A stretch of 64,000 bases of DNA, taken from contig CAKMVZ010000001.1 in NCBI GenBank assembly GCA_928721915.1, positions 608,024 through 672,023 on the forward strand, written 5' to 3'. Source of the DNA: an uncultured Clostridia bacterium. Its GTDB lineage: Bacteria; Bacillota; Clostridia; TANB77; CAG-508. The notes under the pieces were generated by a model. The model saw nothing but the letters and a program-made list of their open reading frames with translations. It was not told the DNA's origin and ran no database searches. How positions within the stretch are numbered: the stretch's first letter is position 1; the number at the start of each line of letters is the position of its first letter. Positions 19,388 through 28,178 of this stretch are shown here, piece after piece. The translations under genes were made by a program, and so were the position numbers.

Positions 19388-19427
19388 TTTGAAAAAGAGA
19401 GAATAGGAAACTATGCTCCTTTTTCAA
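19388..19427 (+). terminator. Hairpin between dapB and the ATPase gene
   Basis: TTGAAAAAGAGAG pairs with GCTCCTTTTTCAA. There is no long T-run after it, so it may only attenuate or stabilise the message. Confidence 0.45.
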
Positions 19428-19464
19428 GTTAAATAAATAATTTTGAGCGAAAGGAAAATGTAAA

Positions 19465-22155
19465 ATGGAAAAATGGTATAATTTATCTATTGAAGACACA
19501 GAAAAAAAACTTGAAGCAAATAGTAAAAATGGTCTTTCTGATGATGATGTAGTAAAGCGAAGGGAAAAATATGGTTTTAATGAATTAAAAGAAAAGAAAC
19601 CAAAAAGTTTATTTCAAAAATTTTTAGACCAATTTAAAGACTTTATGATTATAATTTTAATTATTGCTGCGATAGTTTCTGCAATAGTTGGAATTAGTGA
19701 GGGAGAAGGAATAGCTGATACTATTATAATAATGGTTGTTATAATTGTAAATGCAATAATTGGTGTTATTCAAGAAAATAAAGCTGAAAAGTCATTAGAA
19801 GCTTTGAAAAAAATGAGTTCACATTCTGCAAAAACAATTAGAAATGGTTCTTTAATTGTAGTTCCTTCAAGAGAACTTGTTCCAGGAGATTTAGTTGTTT
19901 TAGAAGCAGGTGATTATGTTCCAGCTGATTTAAGACTTATAGAATCTGCAAGTTTAAAAATACAAGAATCAGCTTTGACTGGTGAATCAGTTCCTGTTGA
20001 AAAAGAAATAAGAAAAGTAAAAGAAGATGCAAGCCTTGGAGATAGAACAAATATGGCATTTTCTTCAAGTTTAGTTACTTATGGTAGAGGAAAAGGAATT
20101 GTAACTGATACTGGTATGAAAACAGAAGTTGGAAAAATAGCTGAGATGATAAATGAAGCAGAAGAAACAGTTACTCCACTTCAAAGAAAATTAAATAATT
20201 TAGGAAAAACTTTAGGTGTTGCAGTTATTGTAATTTGTGCTGTAATGTTTATAATTGGCATTGCTTATGGAAAAGAACCAATTCATATGCTTATGAGTGC
20301 TGTATCATTAGCAGTTGCAGCGATTCCAGAAGGATTGGCTGCTGTTTCAACAATTGTTTTAGCAATTGGTGTTCAAAGAATGGTTAAGAGAAATGCAATT
20401 GTAAAAAAATTACCAGCAGTTGAAACTTTAGGTAGTGCAAGTGTTATTTGTTCTGATAAAACTGGAACTTTAACTCAAAATAAAATGACAGTAGTTGAAG
20501 TTTTTGCAAATGGAAATAATTTAAAAGTTCAAGATATTAAAGATATTGATAAAGAAACAGAACTTGTTATTAGAGGTGGAATGCTTTGTAATGATACTAA
20601 AGAATCAGATAGTGGAGAATTACAAGGAGATCCTACAGAAACAGCTTTGGTTAAACTTGGATACGATTTGAATTTTTCAAAATCAATTTATAGTGAAGCT
20701 AAAAGAATTTATGAAATTCCGTTTGATTCAGATAGAAAACTTATGACGACAGTAAATAAAGAGGGTGACAAATACGTAGCTTATTGTAAAGGTGCAATTG
20801 ATGAATTATTAAAACGTTGCTCAGGATATAGAAAAAATGGAGAAGTAATATCTGGAATTGAAGGATATTCAAAAGTTATTGATGAAAATAATTTGGCTAT
20901 GGCAAAACAAGCATTAAGAGTATTAGCTTTTGCATATAAAGAATTTGATCATGAACCACAAGGTGAAGAACTTAATAATTTAGAAAGTGATTTAATTTTT
21001 GTTGGTATGGTAGGAATGATAGATCCTCCAAGACCTGAAGCAAAAGAAGCTGTAGCAAAATGTATTTCAGCAGGAATTAAACCTGTTATGATTACTGGTG
21101 ACCATAAAGTTACAGCTGCTGCAATTGCTACAGACCTTGGAATTTTAAGAGAAGGAGATGAAGTTATTACAGGGGCTGAACTTCAAGAAATATCAAATGA
21201 GGAATTAGTAGAAAGGGTTAAACATATAGCAGTATATGCAAGAGTTTCTCCTGAGCATAAGGTTCGTATAGTAAGAGCTTGGCAAGCAAATGGAGAAATA
21301 GTTGCTATGACTGGTGATGGTGTAAATGATGCTCCAGCCCTTAAAACTGCTGATATTGGATGCAGTATGGGTATTACTGGTACTGATGTTGCAAAAGAAG
21401 CGTCAGATGTAATTTTAACAGATGATAATTTTGCAACTGTTGTTTCATCTGTTGAAGAGGGAAGAAGAATTTATGACAATATTTTAAAAGCGATAACATT
21501 CTTACTTTCAAGTAATATTGGAGAAATAGTAGTTTTATTTATTGCTACATTAATTTCACCATGGCTTGCAGCAAAATTTGGAATAACAGAGGCAAATTTG
21601 GAGCCACTACTTGCAATTCATATTTTATGGATAAATTTAGTTACAGATTCGCTTCCTGCTTTAGCATTAGCAGTTGATCCAGCATCAAAAGATATAATGA
21701 ATAGAAAACCTAATAAAAATACTAAAGGAATATTTACAAAAGGAATAACATTTAGAATTATATATCAAGGTATAATGGTTGGGTTATTAACTTTAGCTGC
21801 ATTTATTATAGGTTTAAGTACAGAAGGAAGTGAAGAATACAAACTTCAAGTTGCTCAAACTATGTCATTTACAGTTTTAGCATTTTCAGAGCTAGTTCAT
21901 GTATTTAATATTAGAGATAATAAAAAATCAGCATTTACAAATATGTTTAATAATAAAATATTATTATTAGCAATTTTAGTATCTGCTTCACTAATGTTTG
22001 TAATACTATTTGTACCATTTTTAAGAAATATTTTTGGATTGGTAACACTTCCAATTATCCAATTAGAAGAAACTATTTTATTAATTATTGCACCACTTAT
22101 TATTGTTGAAATTATGAAGTTATTAAAAATTAATGGAACAAAACATGAGGCTTAA
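19465..22155 (+). CDS. Ca2+/Mn2+-type P-type ATPase
   Basis: An 896-residue P2A-type cation pump. Visible are the N-terminal cation-ATPase domain, the TGES actuator loop, the M4 motif PEGLAAVSTIVLA, the phosphorylation site DKTGTLTQNK near residue 330, the hinge TGDGVNDAPAL, and the M6 motif NLVTDSLPALALAVDP. These match SERCA/PMR1-like bacterial pumps (LMCA1, YloB, PacL), which move Ca2+ and sometimes Mn2+ out of the cell. Such pumps are known targets of the yybP-ykoY riboswitch, and one lies 2 kb upstream with only dapA and dapB between. Despite its size and many glycines the gene contains no in-frame CGG. Confidence 0.93.
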   Translation: MEKWYNLSIEDTEKKLEANSKNGLSDDDVVKRREKYGFNELKEKKPKSLFQKFLDQFKDFMIIILIIAAIVSAIVGISEGEGIADTIIIMVVIIVNAIIGVIQENKAEKSLEALKKMSSHSAKTIRNGSLIVVPSRELVPGDLVVLEAGDYVPADLRLIESASLKIQESALTGESVPVEKEIRKVKEDASLGDRTNMAFSSSLVTYGRGKGIVTDTGMKTEVGKIAEMINEAEETVTPLQRKLNNLGKTLGVAVIVICAVMFIIGIAYGKEPIHMLMSAVSLAVAAIPEGLAAVSTIVLAIGVQRMVKRNAIVKKLPAVETLGSASVICSDKTGTLTQNKMTVVEVFANGNNLKVQDIKDIDKETELVIRGGMLCNDTKESDSGELQGDPTETALVKLGYDLNFSKSIYSEAKRIYEIPFDSDRKLMTTVNKEGDKYVAYCKGAIDELLKRCSGYRKNGEVISGIEGYSKVIDENNLAMAKQALRVLAFAYKEFDHEPQGEELNNLESDLIFVGMVGMIDPPRPEAKEAVAKCISAGIKPVMITGDHKVTAAAIATDLGILREGDEVITGAELQEISNEELVERVKHIAVYARVSPEHKVRIVRAWQANGEIVAMTGDGVNDAPALKTADIGCSMGITGTDVAKEASDVILTDDNFATVVSSVEEGRRIYDNILKAITFLLSSNIGEIVVLFIATLISPWLAAKFGITEANLEPLLAIHILWINLVTDSLPALALAVDPASKDIMNRKPNKNTKGIFTKGITFRIIYQGIMVGLLTLAAFIIGLSTEGSEEYKLQVAQTMSFTVLAFSELVHVFNIRDNKKSAFTNMFNNKILLLAILVSASLMFVILFVPFLRNIFGLVTLPIIQLEETILLIIAPLIIVEIMKLLKINGTKHEA

Positions 22156-22190
22156 ATTTTAAAATAAATTTTTAAATTAGAATAAAATTT

Positions 22191-22246
22191 ATCTCTTAAG
22201 AGAAAACTAAATTTAAAAGTAAGTTTTCTTTTAAGGGATTTTTTTA
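22191..22246 (+). terminator. Terminator after ATPase gene (repeated type)
   Basis: ATCTCTTAAGAGAAAACT pairs with AGTTTTCTTTTAAGGGAT, followed by T7. Close relatives of this hairpin are at 31805, 33627 and, as a remnant, 1230. Confidence 0.85.
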
Positions 22247-22293
22247 TTTATATTTTAATTGTGTGGTTGTATATATTCAATTAATTTAGATGT

Positions 22294-22422
22294 GTGAGAC
22301 CGCTTTTAGCTTCATATATTTGGGTTTGTATAGTGAGACCGCTTTTTAGTAGCATATATTTGATTTTGTGCAGTGAGACCGCTTTTTTAGTTGTATATAT
22401 TTGAGTTTGAAGAGTGAATCCG
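22294..22422 (+). repeat. Tandem ~40-bp repeats (copy A, four units)
   Basis: Units start at 22294, 22333, 22373 and 22414 with GTGAGACCGCTTTTTAG...CATATATTTG. The last unit runs into the long palindrome. The same array with five units is at 31913-32083. Confidence 0.85.
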
Positions 22423-22583
22423 CTTTTAAGGGTTTATATTTTTTAAAAGGGCAAAATCCCTACTTCGAAGAAAATGTAATCTTGATGGTTTTGAAGTCTA
22501 AAAACCCTCAAGATAACATTTTCTAGCTCGCTGGTCCCCACACAAGTTTTGCTATCCTTTTAAAAAATATAAACCCTTAAAAG
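22423..22583 (+). repeat. 161-bp palindromic element (copy A)
   Basis: Outer arms of 28 bases are exact complements (CTTTTAAGGGTTTATATTTT... at 22423 and its complement ending at 22583). Inside, GAAAATGTAATCTTGATGG pairs with CCTCAAGATAACATTTTC, and a conserved single-stranded part reads CTCGCTGGTCCCCACACAAG. Copy B at 32084-32238 keeps arms, inner stem and loop. It could be a structured RNA or a small non-autonomous mobile element. Confidence 0.85.
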
Positions 22584-22820
22584 CTAGTAAGTACTTTAAG
22601 ATAAGTAACTACAAAATTAAAAGCTACTTTGTACTTTAGAATAAGTTAGTACTAAAAATAAAAGCTACTATATACTATAAAATTAGTAGCTACAAAAATA
22701 AAAGATGCTAGAGTTTTTAGGGACGTGTTCAAAAAGCAGTTAATTTAATTAAGAACCTTGGATATTTTTAAAGTTCTTTTATTAATAAAATAAATATTTT
22801 GTAAAAATTTTTAGAGAGTA
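22584..22820 (+). other. Intergenic DNA shared with other copies
   Basis: Contains several imperfect units of AAGTAACTACAAAAATAAAAGCTAC and the block AGGGACGTGTTCAAAAAGCA. Both blocks recur after copy B (32239-32310), and the first recurs at 1262-1345 before the first prepilin-like gene. No gene seen. Confidence 0.6.
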
Positions 22821-22849
22821 TTTACAATTAAAAATATTATAGGTATAAT
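22821..22849 (+). promoter_or_regulatory. Promoter of third prepilin-like gene
   Basis: TTTACA at 22821-22826, 17-base spacer, TATAAT at 22844-22849, nearly identical to the promoter at 1366-1394. Confidence 0.7.
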
Positions 22850-22859
22850 TTAAACAAGA

Positions 22860-22875
22860 TTGGTTGTACAACCAA
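22860..22875 (+). promoter_or_regulatory. Perfect 16-bp palindrome at the start point
   Basis: TTGGTTGTACAACCAA, ten bases after the -10 box; candidate operator shared with 1406-1419. Confidence 0.5.
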
Positions 22876-22909
22876 TACAAATTTCAAAGTTGAAAAATGG
22901 AGGAAAAAC

Positions 22910-24984
22910 ATGGGTAAACAAAAGAATAGATTAGGTACAGAAGAGTTTTGTTTAGATTCTAATAATGTTCATAGAAAATTTAATTCTTTAAAGAGAAAAT
23001 CCGGAATAACATTGATAGCATTGATTATTACTATAATTATTTTATTAATATTAGCAGGTGTAACAATTGCTTTAGTAGTTCGGAGACAATGGTATTTTAA
23101 ATCAAGCAGTAAATGCAGCAGATGAGACAAATAGAGCGAATGTACAAAGTGAGCTAGAGATGGCCGTAAGTGCAGTAGTAGCAGATTGGAGCGGAGCAAA
23201 ATATGTTAATGGTTCAAATGAGAGTTTAGAAGGGTATTTGATTAAAACAAGAGTAGAAGCAAATATGAATACAGAAGATTATGATTTAAAAGAATTTGAA
23301 TTAAATGTGGAAAACGGAACAACAGTAGGCTATAAGGGAAAAGATTATAAATTTACAGTAGAAATCACGGAAAGTGGAAATAGTGCAAAAGTAATATATG
23401 AAGGTAACAGCGAAGGAAGCGATGGAGATTCTGGAGATAAAGAACCAGAATATGTAAAATTAACAGATGGAAGTTGGGATGAGTACCATAAAGTAAATAG
23501 TCCAGAATTATTTGAAGGAATGACAGCAATATATTGGGATGAAGCAGGTGTAGAGCATGAATTAACAGATGAAAGTCCAGTAGAAGAATGGGAAAAGTGG
23601 TATGATTATAATGGTCAAGGAGATGGCCAAAATAAATGGGCAAATGCAGTAACAAAAGATAGTTTAGGAAATATAACAGGATATTGGGTATGGATACCAA
23701 GGTATGCATATAAAATAGAAGATAAATTATTTGAAAGTTCTGAATCAGGACAAGGAGGAACAATATCTATAAAATTTTTACAAGATACGACAGATAATGA
23801 TGAAACAGGAACAGAAATTGGAAGAGAATATAAGTATTCAGGAAATGCAATGACAGATTATGTAGTTCATCCAGCTTTTAGAGATGGAACCTCAAATAAT
23901 TTTAAACTAGGCGAATGGGATGAAGAAGTAAGTGGATTCTGGGTAGCAAAATACGAAGCAGGATATCAAGCAAATACAATAACTAATGATAATGGAATGT
24001 TATCGACAATGATATCAAATAGTGGAGATGAAGTAGTATATTCAGATTTGAAATATACAAGTTATCACAGTAATTTTAAAACAAATTCACTAGGACAAGA
24101 TTTATCAGTAACAGGATATTTAAATGAAAGTTTATCATATCCAGTATTTAAGCCACTGACATATTCTTATAATAATATATGCATAGGAGATAGTTACGTA
24201 CTTTCACAAAGCTTAGATACAGCTAGTCATTTTTATGGTTTGAATTCAAGTTTGGTAGATAGTCATCAAATGAAAAATAGCGAATGGCGGAGCAGTAAGC
24301 TATTTAACACAAAGTAGTTATGGAAGAAACAAAGAAGAAATAACAAAAAATGGTTATTATACAAATTCAGAAACAGAAAGTCCATTTAGAACAGCAATAA
24401 CAGGATTGGCAAATTTAGAAGGATTAGAAACAGCAACACAAGATTTAAGCATGGTATCAGCATATAATACAACAAATGGGCATAAAGGAAGCTCAACAGG
24501 GAATATTACAGGAGTATATGATTTAAATGGTGGAATATGGGAAAGAATGTCAGGATATATATTAAATGGAGATAGCTGTTTAACAAATGATGGAACGAAT
24601 TCTCATATTGGTGCTTCAGGCTATTTAATAGGAGCTACAAATATAGTTAATCCAAATGGATATCAAAGTTTAAGTACAAGAACATATACTGTATATCCAT
24701 ACGATGTTTCAGATGATAATTATATAAATAATTATAATACTTATAAGGAATTATTATCTAATATATTTGGATATGGAGATGCGATTTTAGAAACATCAAA
24801 AGGAACAAATCAAACGGAAAGCTGGAATTCTGACTATTCTTACTTTGTAAATACTTCAGGACCATTTTTAGGTAGAGGTGGATACTATGGTAATGAATTT
24901 TATTCAGGAATATTTGCATTTTGGTGTACTGCTGGTAGCTCTTTTTATCTTGACGGATTTCGTACTGCTTTGATTGCTGAGTAA
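22910..24984 (+). CDS. Prepilin-like surface protein with FGE/lectin-type DGR domain; two CGG+1 sites
   Basis: A 690-residue protein after correction; ATG 22910 follows GGAGG. Prepilin-type helix KSGITLIALIITIIILLILA at about residues 31-50. The extra C at 23081 (GTT C GGA GAC) restores VVGDNGILNQA; a second at 24288 (TGG C GGA GCA) restores KNSEWGAVSYL. The middle has WVWIPRYAYK and GFWVAKYEAGYQA, then GVYDLNGGIWERMSGY, all typical of formylglycine-enzyme-like lectin domains. The end (FLGRGGYYGNEFYSGIFAFW) is a known style of retroelement-diversified region. The first 100 residues are close to the gene at 1485, including the position of the shift site. Likely surface-displayed; ligand unknown. 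Confidence 0.8.
24840..24975 (+). other. Candidate DGR variable region (second type)
   Basis: The C-terminal segment with FLGRGGYYGNEFYSGIFAFW and a run of unlike codons (TGT ACT GCT GGT AGC TCT TTT TAT CTT GAC GGA) before FRTAL matches the usual layout of lectin-fold variable regions. Unlike the region at 2762 it is not GC-rich. No template or reverse transcriptase is visible here. Confidence 0.5.
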
Positions 24985-25171
24985 GTATTATTTTTATATG
25001 AAACTCGAGCTTGTCAAGACTGGTGTGTGAAATTTTTTTAAATAATGATTTTAGATATTGCTTTTGGATAAATTGTAATAATAATGTAATATAAAAACTA
25101 TAGATTTTTTTGTATATTAATGTTAAAATATGTAAAAATAAATTAGTTTATATGAAGAAGGGATTTTTATT

Positions 25172-25681
25172 ATGCGTGAAAAAACAATTGGAGAATTAGA
25201 AAGTTTAGCTGCAAATGGAAATGTTGATGCAATTCAAGAATTAGGGTTAAGATACTATAAAGGAATTGGAGTTGGCATAAATTATCAAAAAGCTAAAAAT
25301 TGTTTCGAACAAGCAGGAAAAGCTGGTTGCAAGCCAAGCAATTATTATTTAGGTTTAATGTATTATAATGGAAATGGTATGCCAACAAACCATGCTAAAG
25401 CTAAAGAATATTTTGAAAAATCAGACAAAGATAATAATATTTTTTCTACATATTATTTAGGAAAAATTTATTATTGGGGAGATGGTGTTGAGAAAAATGA
25501 AGCGAAAGCAAATGAATATAAAGCTAAAGTTTTAAGTAAGCCATTTTTCGCAAATCAAAATGCAGAAAATAATGAGTTCTTTGCAGTCCAAGATATTGAG
25601 CTTGCAAGTTATAATTATGCAAAAGCAATTGAGCAAAAAGTAAATCAAGAATTTAAAAGTTTATATGGTATCAATACATAA
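25172..25681 (+). CDS. Sel1-repeat protein (169 aa)
   Basis: A small soluble protein with about three Sel1-like repeats (residues 15-125), alpha-helical units related to TPRs that serve as protein-binding scaffolds. Repeats are seen as AIQELGLRYYKGIGVGINYQ, SNYYLGLMYYNGNGMPTNHA and STYYLGKIYYWGDGVEKNEA. There is no signal peptide. The ribosome site is AGAAGGG. A Gly-rich protein without any CGG+1 site. Its 3' end overlaps a convergent small minus-strand frame by 11 bases. Confidence 0.85.
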   Translation: MREKTIGELESLAANGNVDAIQELGLRYYKGIGVGINYQKAKNCFEQAGKAGCKPSNYYLGLMYYNGNGMPTNHAKAKEYFEKSDKDNNIFSTYYLGKIYYWGDGVEKNEAKANEYKAKVLSKPFFANQNAENNEFFAVQDIELASYNYAKAIEQKVNQEFKSLYGINT

Positions 25682-25839
25682 AAATTAAAGAAGTTATAGG
25701 AAAAACTAGGCCGCACAATACTTAAAGTAAATATAGCAATTGCTGCGGTCTTGTTTTTATTTTGTTTTAATTCATAAATACCATAATTCCAGGATTTTAG
25801 AAATCCCAATATTATAAGAATTATAACTATATATTTCAT
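25671..25839 (-). CDS. Small membrane protein (55 aa) recovered only with a CGG+1 site
   Basis: Minus-strand frame MKYIVIILIILGFLKSWNYG, then IYELKQNKNKTAAIAIFTLS. At 25713 an in-frame CGG (GTG C GGC) would lead into unlikely sequence across the Sel1 gene; skipping the C gives IVGLVFPITSLIFMY and a stop at 25671. The result is a plausible protein with two membrane helices around a charged loop, a common shape for small Clostridial membrane proteins. It would be the last gene of the ger operon, 68 bases after gerC. The ribosome site is weak, so the call is tentative. It is the only CGGC case. Confidence 0.45.
25709..25757 (+). terminator. Hairpin after Sel1 gene
   Basis: GGCCGCA pairs with TGCGGTC, followed by TTGTTTTTA. 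It also lies inside the small convergent frame. Confidence 0.5.
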
Positions 25840-25906
25840 ACACACTTTTTAATTTAATAATAAAATTAAATTTTTTCCTTTCATAGATTTTTATTTATTA
25901 AAAATT

Positions 25907-27046
25907 TTATTCACTGCTAAGCAAGCCACTATATTCAATAGAACTTTCTATATTTACATCAAAAGTAGAATATTTATAGATAGATTCCCAATTTATTTTG
26001 TTATATTCATCAATGGTTAAATATTTAGAAGAAATATAATTTTTAAAATTACAGATATCTAGATTATATTTATTTGATATTTTGTATAAAAAATTTAAAC
26101 ATAAATCTTTAATATAATTGTTAACAGCATTTTCCAAAATTTTAATATTTTCATTAGATTCATAATTGAAATAATCATTCATACTATTTATAGAACATTC
26201 AAAATACGCATTAATTTTAATATATGGATATCCGTTAATTAATTCTATATCAATTTTAGTATCTTTTTTAGGTGATATTGATAAATCAATATATTTATCA
26301 GGGAAAAATGGGTCAGTAATTGTAATTGTACATATATTTATATTATTTGTGATTAAAGAATAAGCTATAGAATCTAGTACATCTAAGTTATCTACAAATT
26401 TATCTTCTTCAAATATAGCAATACCAACATTTTGCAAGATTCCATCTGTTATCTTAGCATAAGTTGCAACAGGAGAAGGAAATTCAGAGTTCATTTCATA
26501 AAAGAAATCTACAATTTGGGGATTTATTGAGTATCCTGTATAATTTGCAGAATCTATAATAAATTCATATAATTTTGAAGAAAAATTTTCATCTGAATTT
26601 GATACACATTCTAAAGCTTCAGAGGCAGTAGTACTGCTTATCATAATTTTGCAAGTTGGTCTTATTTCTGAATTATTGCTAAGAGTTGTAATATATGAAT
26701 TTATACCATCTTTTGCTAATTCTTCTGAGAAAATTACAGCTGAGCAATGTGAAAAATTTAATTTTTTACTAAGATAATTATCCAAAACACTTATTCCTGA
26801 TGATAAATTTATTGCTTCTGTAGTATAAATTTTAGATTCAGAACTTTGAGAAGAATCACTAGAAGATCCCCCAGAAGTAGAAGCAATTTGAACACTTAAA
26901 AGTATATTTTCATTTTCTTCAATTTTATCAACTCCAATAGCAACTACATAATAATAATTTTCGATATTACTAGTATTTTCTTTACATCCAGAAAAAACAA
27001 ATAATGAAATAAATAAAATTATACTAAGACTAATTTTTTTAATCAT
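25907..27046 (-). CDS. gerC: Spore germination lipoprotein, GerC/GerKC type
   Basis: A 379-residue lipoprotein with signal peptide and lipobox FSGC (Cys at about residue 20). It carries the Ger(x)C pattern: IEEN-type start region YYYVVAIGVDKIEENENILL, then LDNYLSKKLNFSHCSAVIFS, and the C-terminal domain. Together with the A and B proteins it forms a nutrient receptor in the spore inner membrane. Last of three ger genes in the order A-B-C. There is no in-frame CGG in this member, while A and B have them. Which nutrient is sensed cannot be told. Confidence 0.9.
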   Translation of the reverse strand: MIKKISLSIILFISLFVFSGCKENTSNIENYYYVVAIGVDKIEENENILLSVQIASTSGGSSSDSSQSSESKIYTTEAINLSSGISVLDNYLSKKLNFSHCSAVIFSEELAKDGINSYITTLSNNSEIRPTCKIMISSTTASEALECVSNSDENFSSKLYEFIIDSANYTGYSINPQIVDFFYEMNSEFPSPVATYAKITDGILQNVGIAIFEEDKFVDNLDVLDSIAYSLITNNINICTITITDPFFPDKYIDLSISPKKDTKIDIELINGYPYIKINAYFECSINSMNDYFNYESNENIKILENAVNNYIKDLCLNFLYKISNKYNLDICNFKNYISSKYLTIDEYNKINWESIYKYSTFDVNIESSIEYSGLLSSE

Positions 27047-27078
27047 ATTTTATTACTTTTTTTCTCCTTTTCTTTAAA

Positions 27079-28150
27079 TTACCTAAAATTGCAATAATTA
27101 AACAAAGTCCGTATCAAAATTATAGAAAAATATTTTAAAATATTATCCTCTAAAAATCTTATAATATTGAATTTGCTTGTAAAGAGGCAAAATCCTAAAA
27201 TTATAGATGATACCGGAAGTATTGTTTGGGATTTGCTTTCAAAATTAAATAGTTTATTTAAAACATGTGTAATAGAGTATCCTAAAAAAGCTATATATCC
27301 AAAAATGCTAAAAGTCCAAATAAATAAAAATAATATATCAGTTTGTTCTATAAATGAGTTTAGTCTAATACGTCTTGTTATTAAATATATTGTGCTTAAA
27401 TTGTTAGATGTAGATACACCTTTTGTTACTGAAGCAGGGAAGAGAGATAATATTGATATTACTGATAAAATAATTAGTATAATATTTACTATAAAAGAAA
27501 TCCATATGATTGATTTAAAATCATTTTTTCTTTTTAAATTTGGTAAAATAAAAAAGTACATCCAAAAGAAATTAAGTATAAAAATATTTTGTAGTCCAAA
27601 TATAAATGTTGTTTCATAATTATATCCAAATATTGGAAAAAAGTTATTAATATCAAAGTTATCAGCTGTCCCAAGGCTTAATAATATTATGCTTAATATT
27701 ATTAAAGGAACAAAAATACAAATTACTTTTTTTATTGCTTCAATTCCGTCTAAAGTTTGATAATATTAGTATTGCAATAAAAAATAAAATTATAAATAAA
27801 TTAGAATAATTGCTAAAGTATAGGCTTTTTATCAAATAGGTAAAATTTGAAATAGCTACAATTATAGAAATTAAAAAGAAAATTATAAAAATGCTAGCAA
27901 CTATAAACTTGAAAAAGTTTCCACCTATAAATTTAGAAATATCTAAAATATCCATACTTGGAAAATTTTTTAGTAATTTATAAATTAAAAAACAAAATAT
28001 TAATCCAATTATAGAAATATAAACAATATTTATTATAGTACCAGTACCTGTTAGATCTATTAGGTATTCGGGCGTATTTAAAATAATTCCAGTAAGAGTA
28101 ATTACTAATATTAATGAAATAGCTTCGAGTTTACTTAATTTATTTTTCAA
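27079..28150 (-). CDS. gerB: Spore germination permease, GerB type; CGG+1 site
   Basis: A 356-residue integral membrane protein of the amino acid/polyamine transporter-like GerB family, with about ten hydrophobic helices. TTG 28150 is chosen because AGGAGG lies eight bases before it and upstream codons overlap gerA. The extra C at 27748 (AGA C GGA ATT, minus strand) sits in a cytoplasmic loop and restores NFRGIEAIKKVICIF; the frame then runs to 27079. The first helix region is SKLEAISLILVITLTGIILN. Because the gene is on the minus strand the site appears as TCCG in the given sequence, showing the pattern follows the coding strand. Confidence 0.88.
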
Positions 28151-28178
28151 AAGAGTGCCTCCTATTCTAAGAAAAAAA

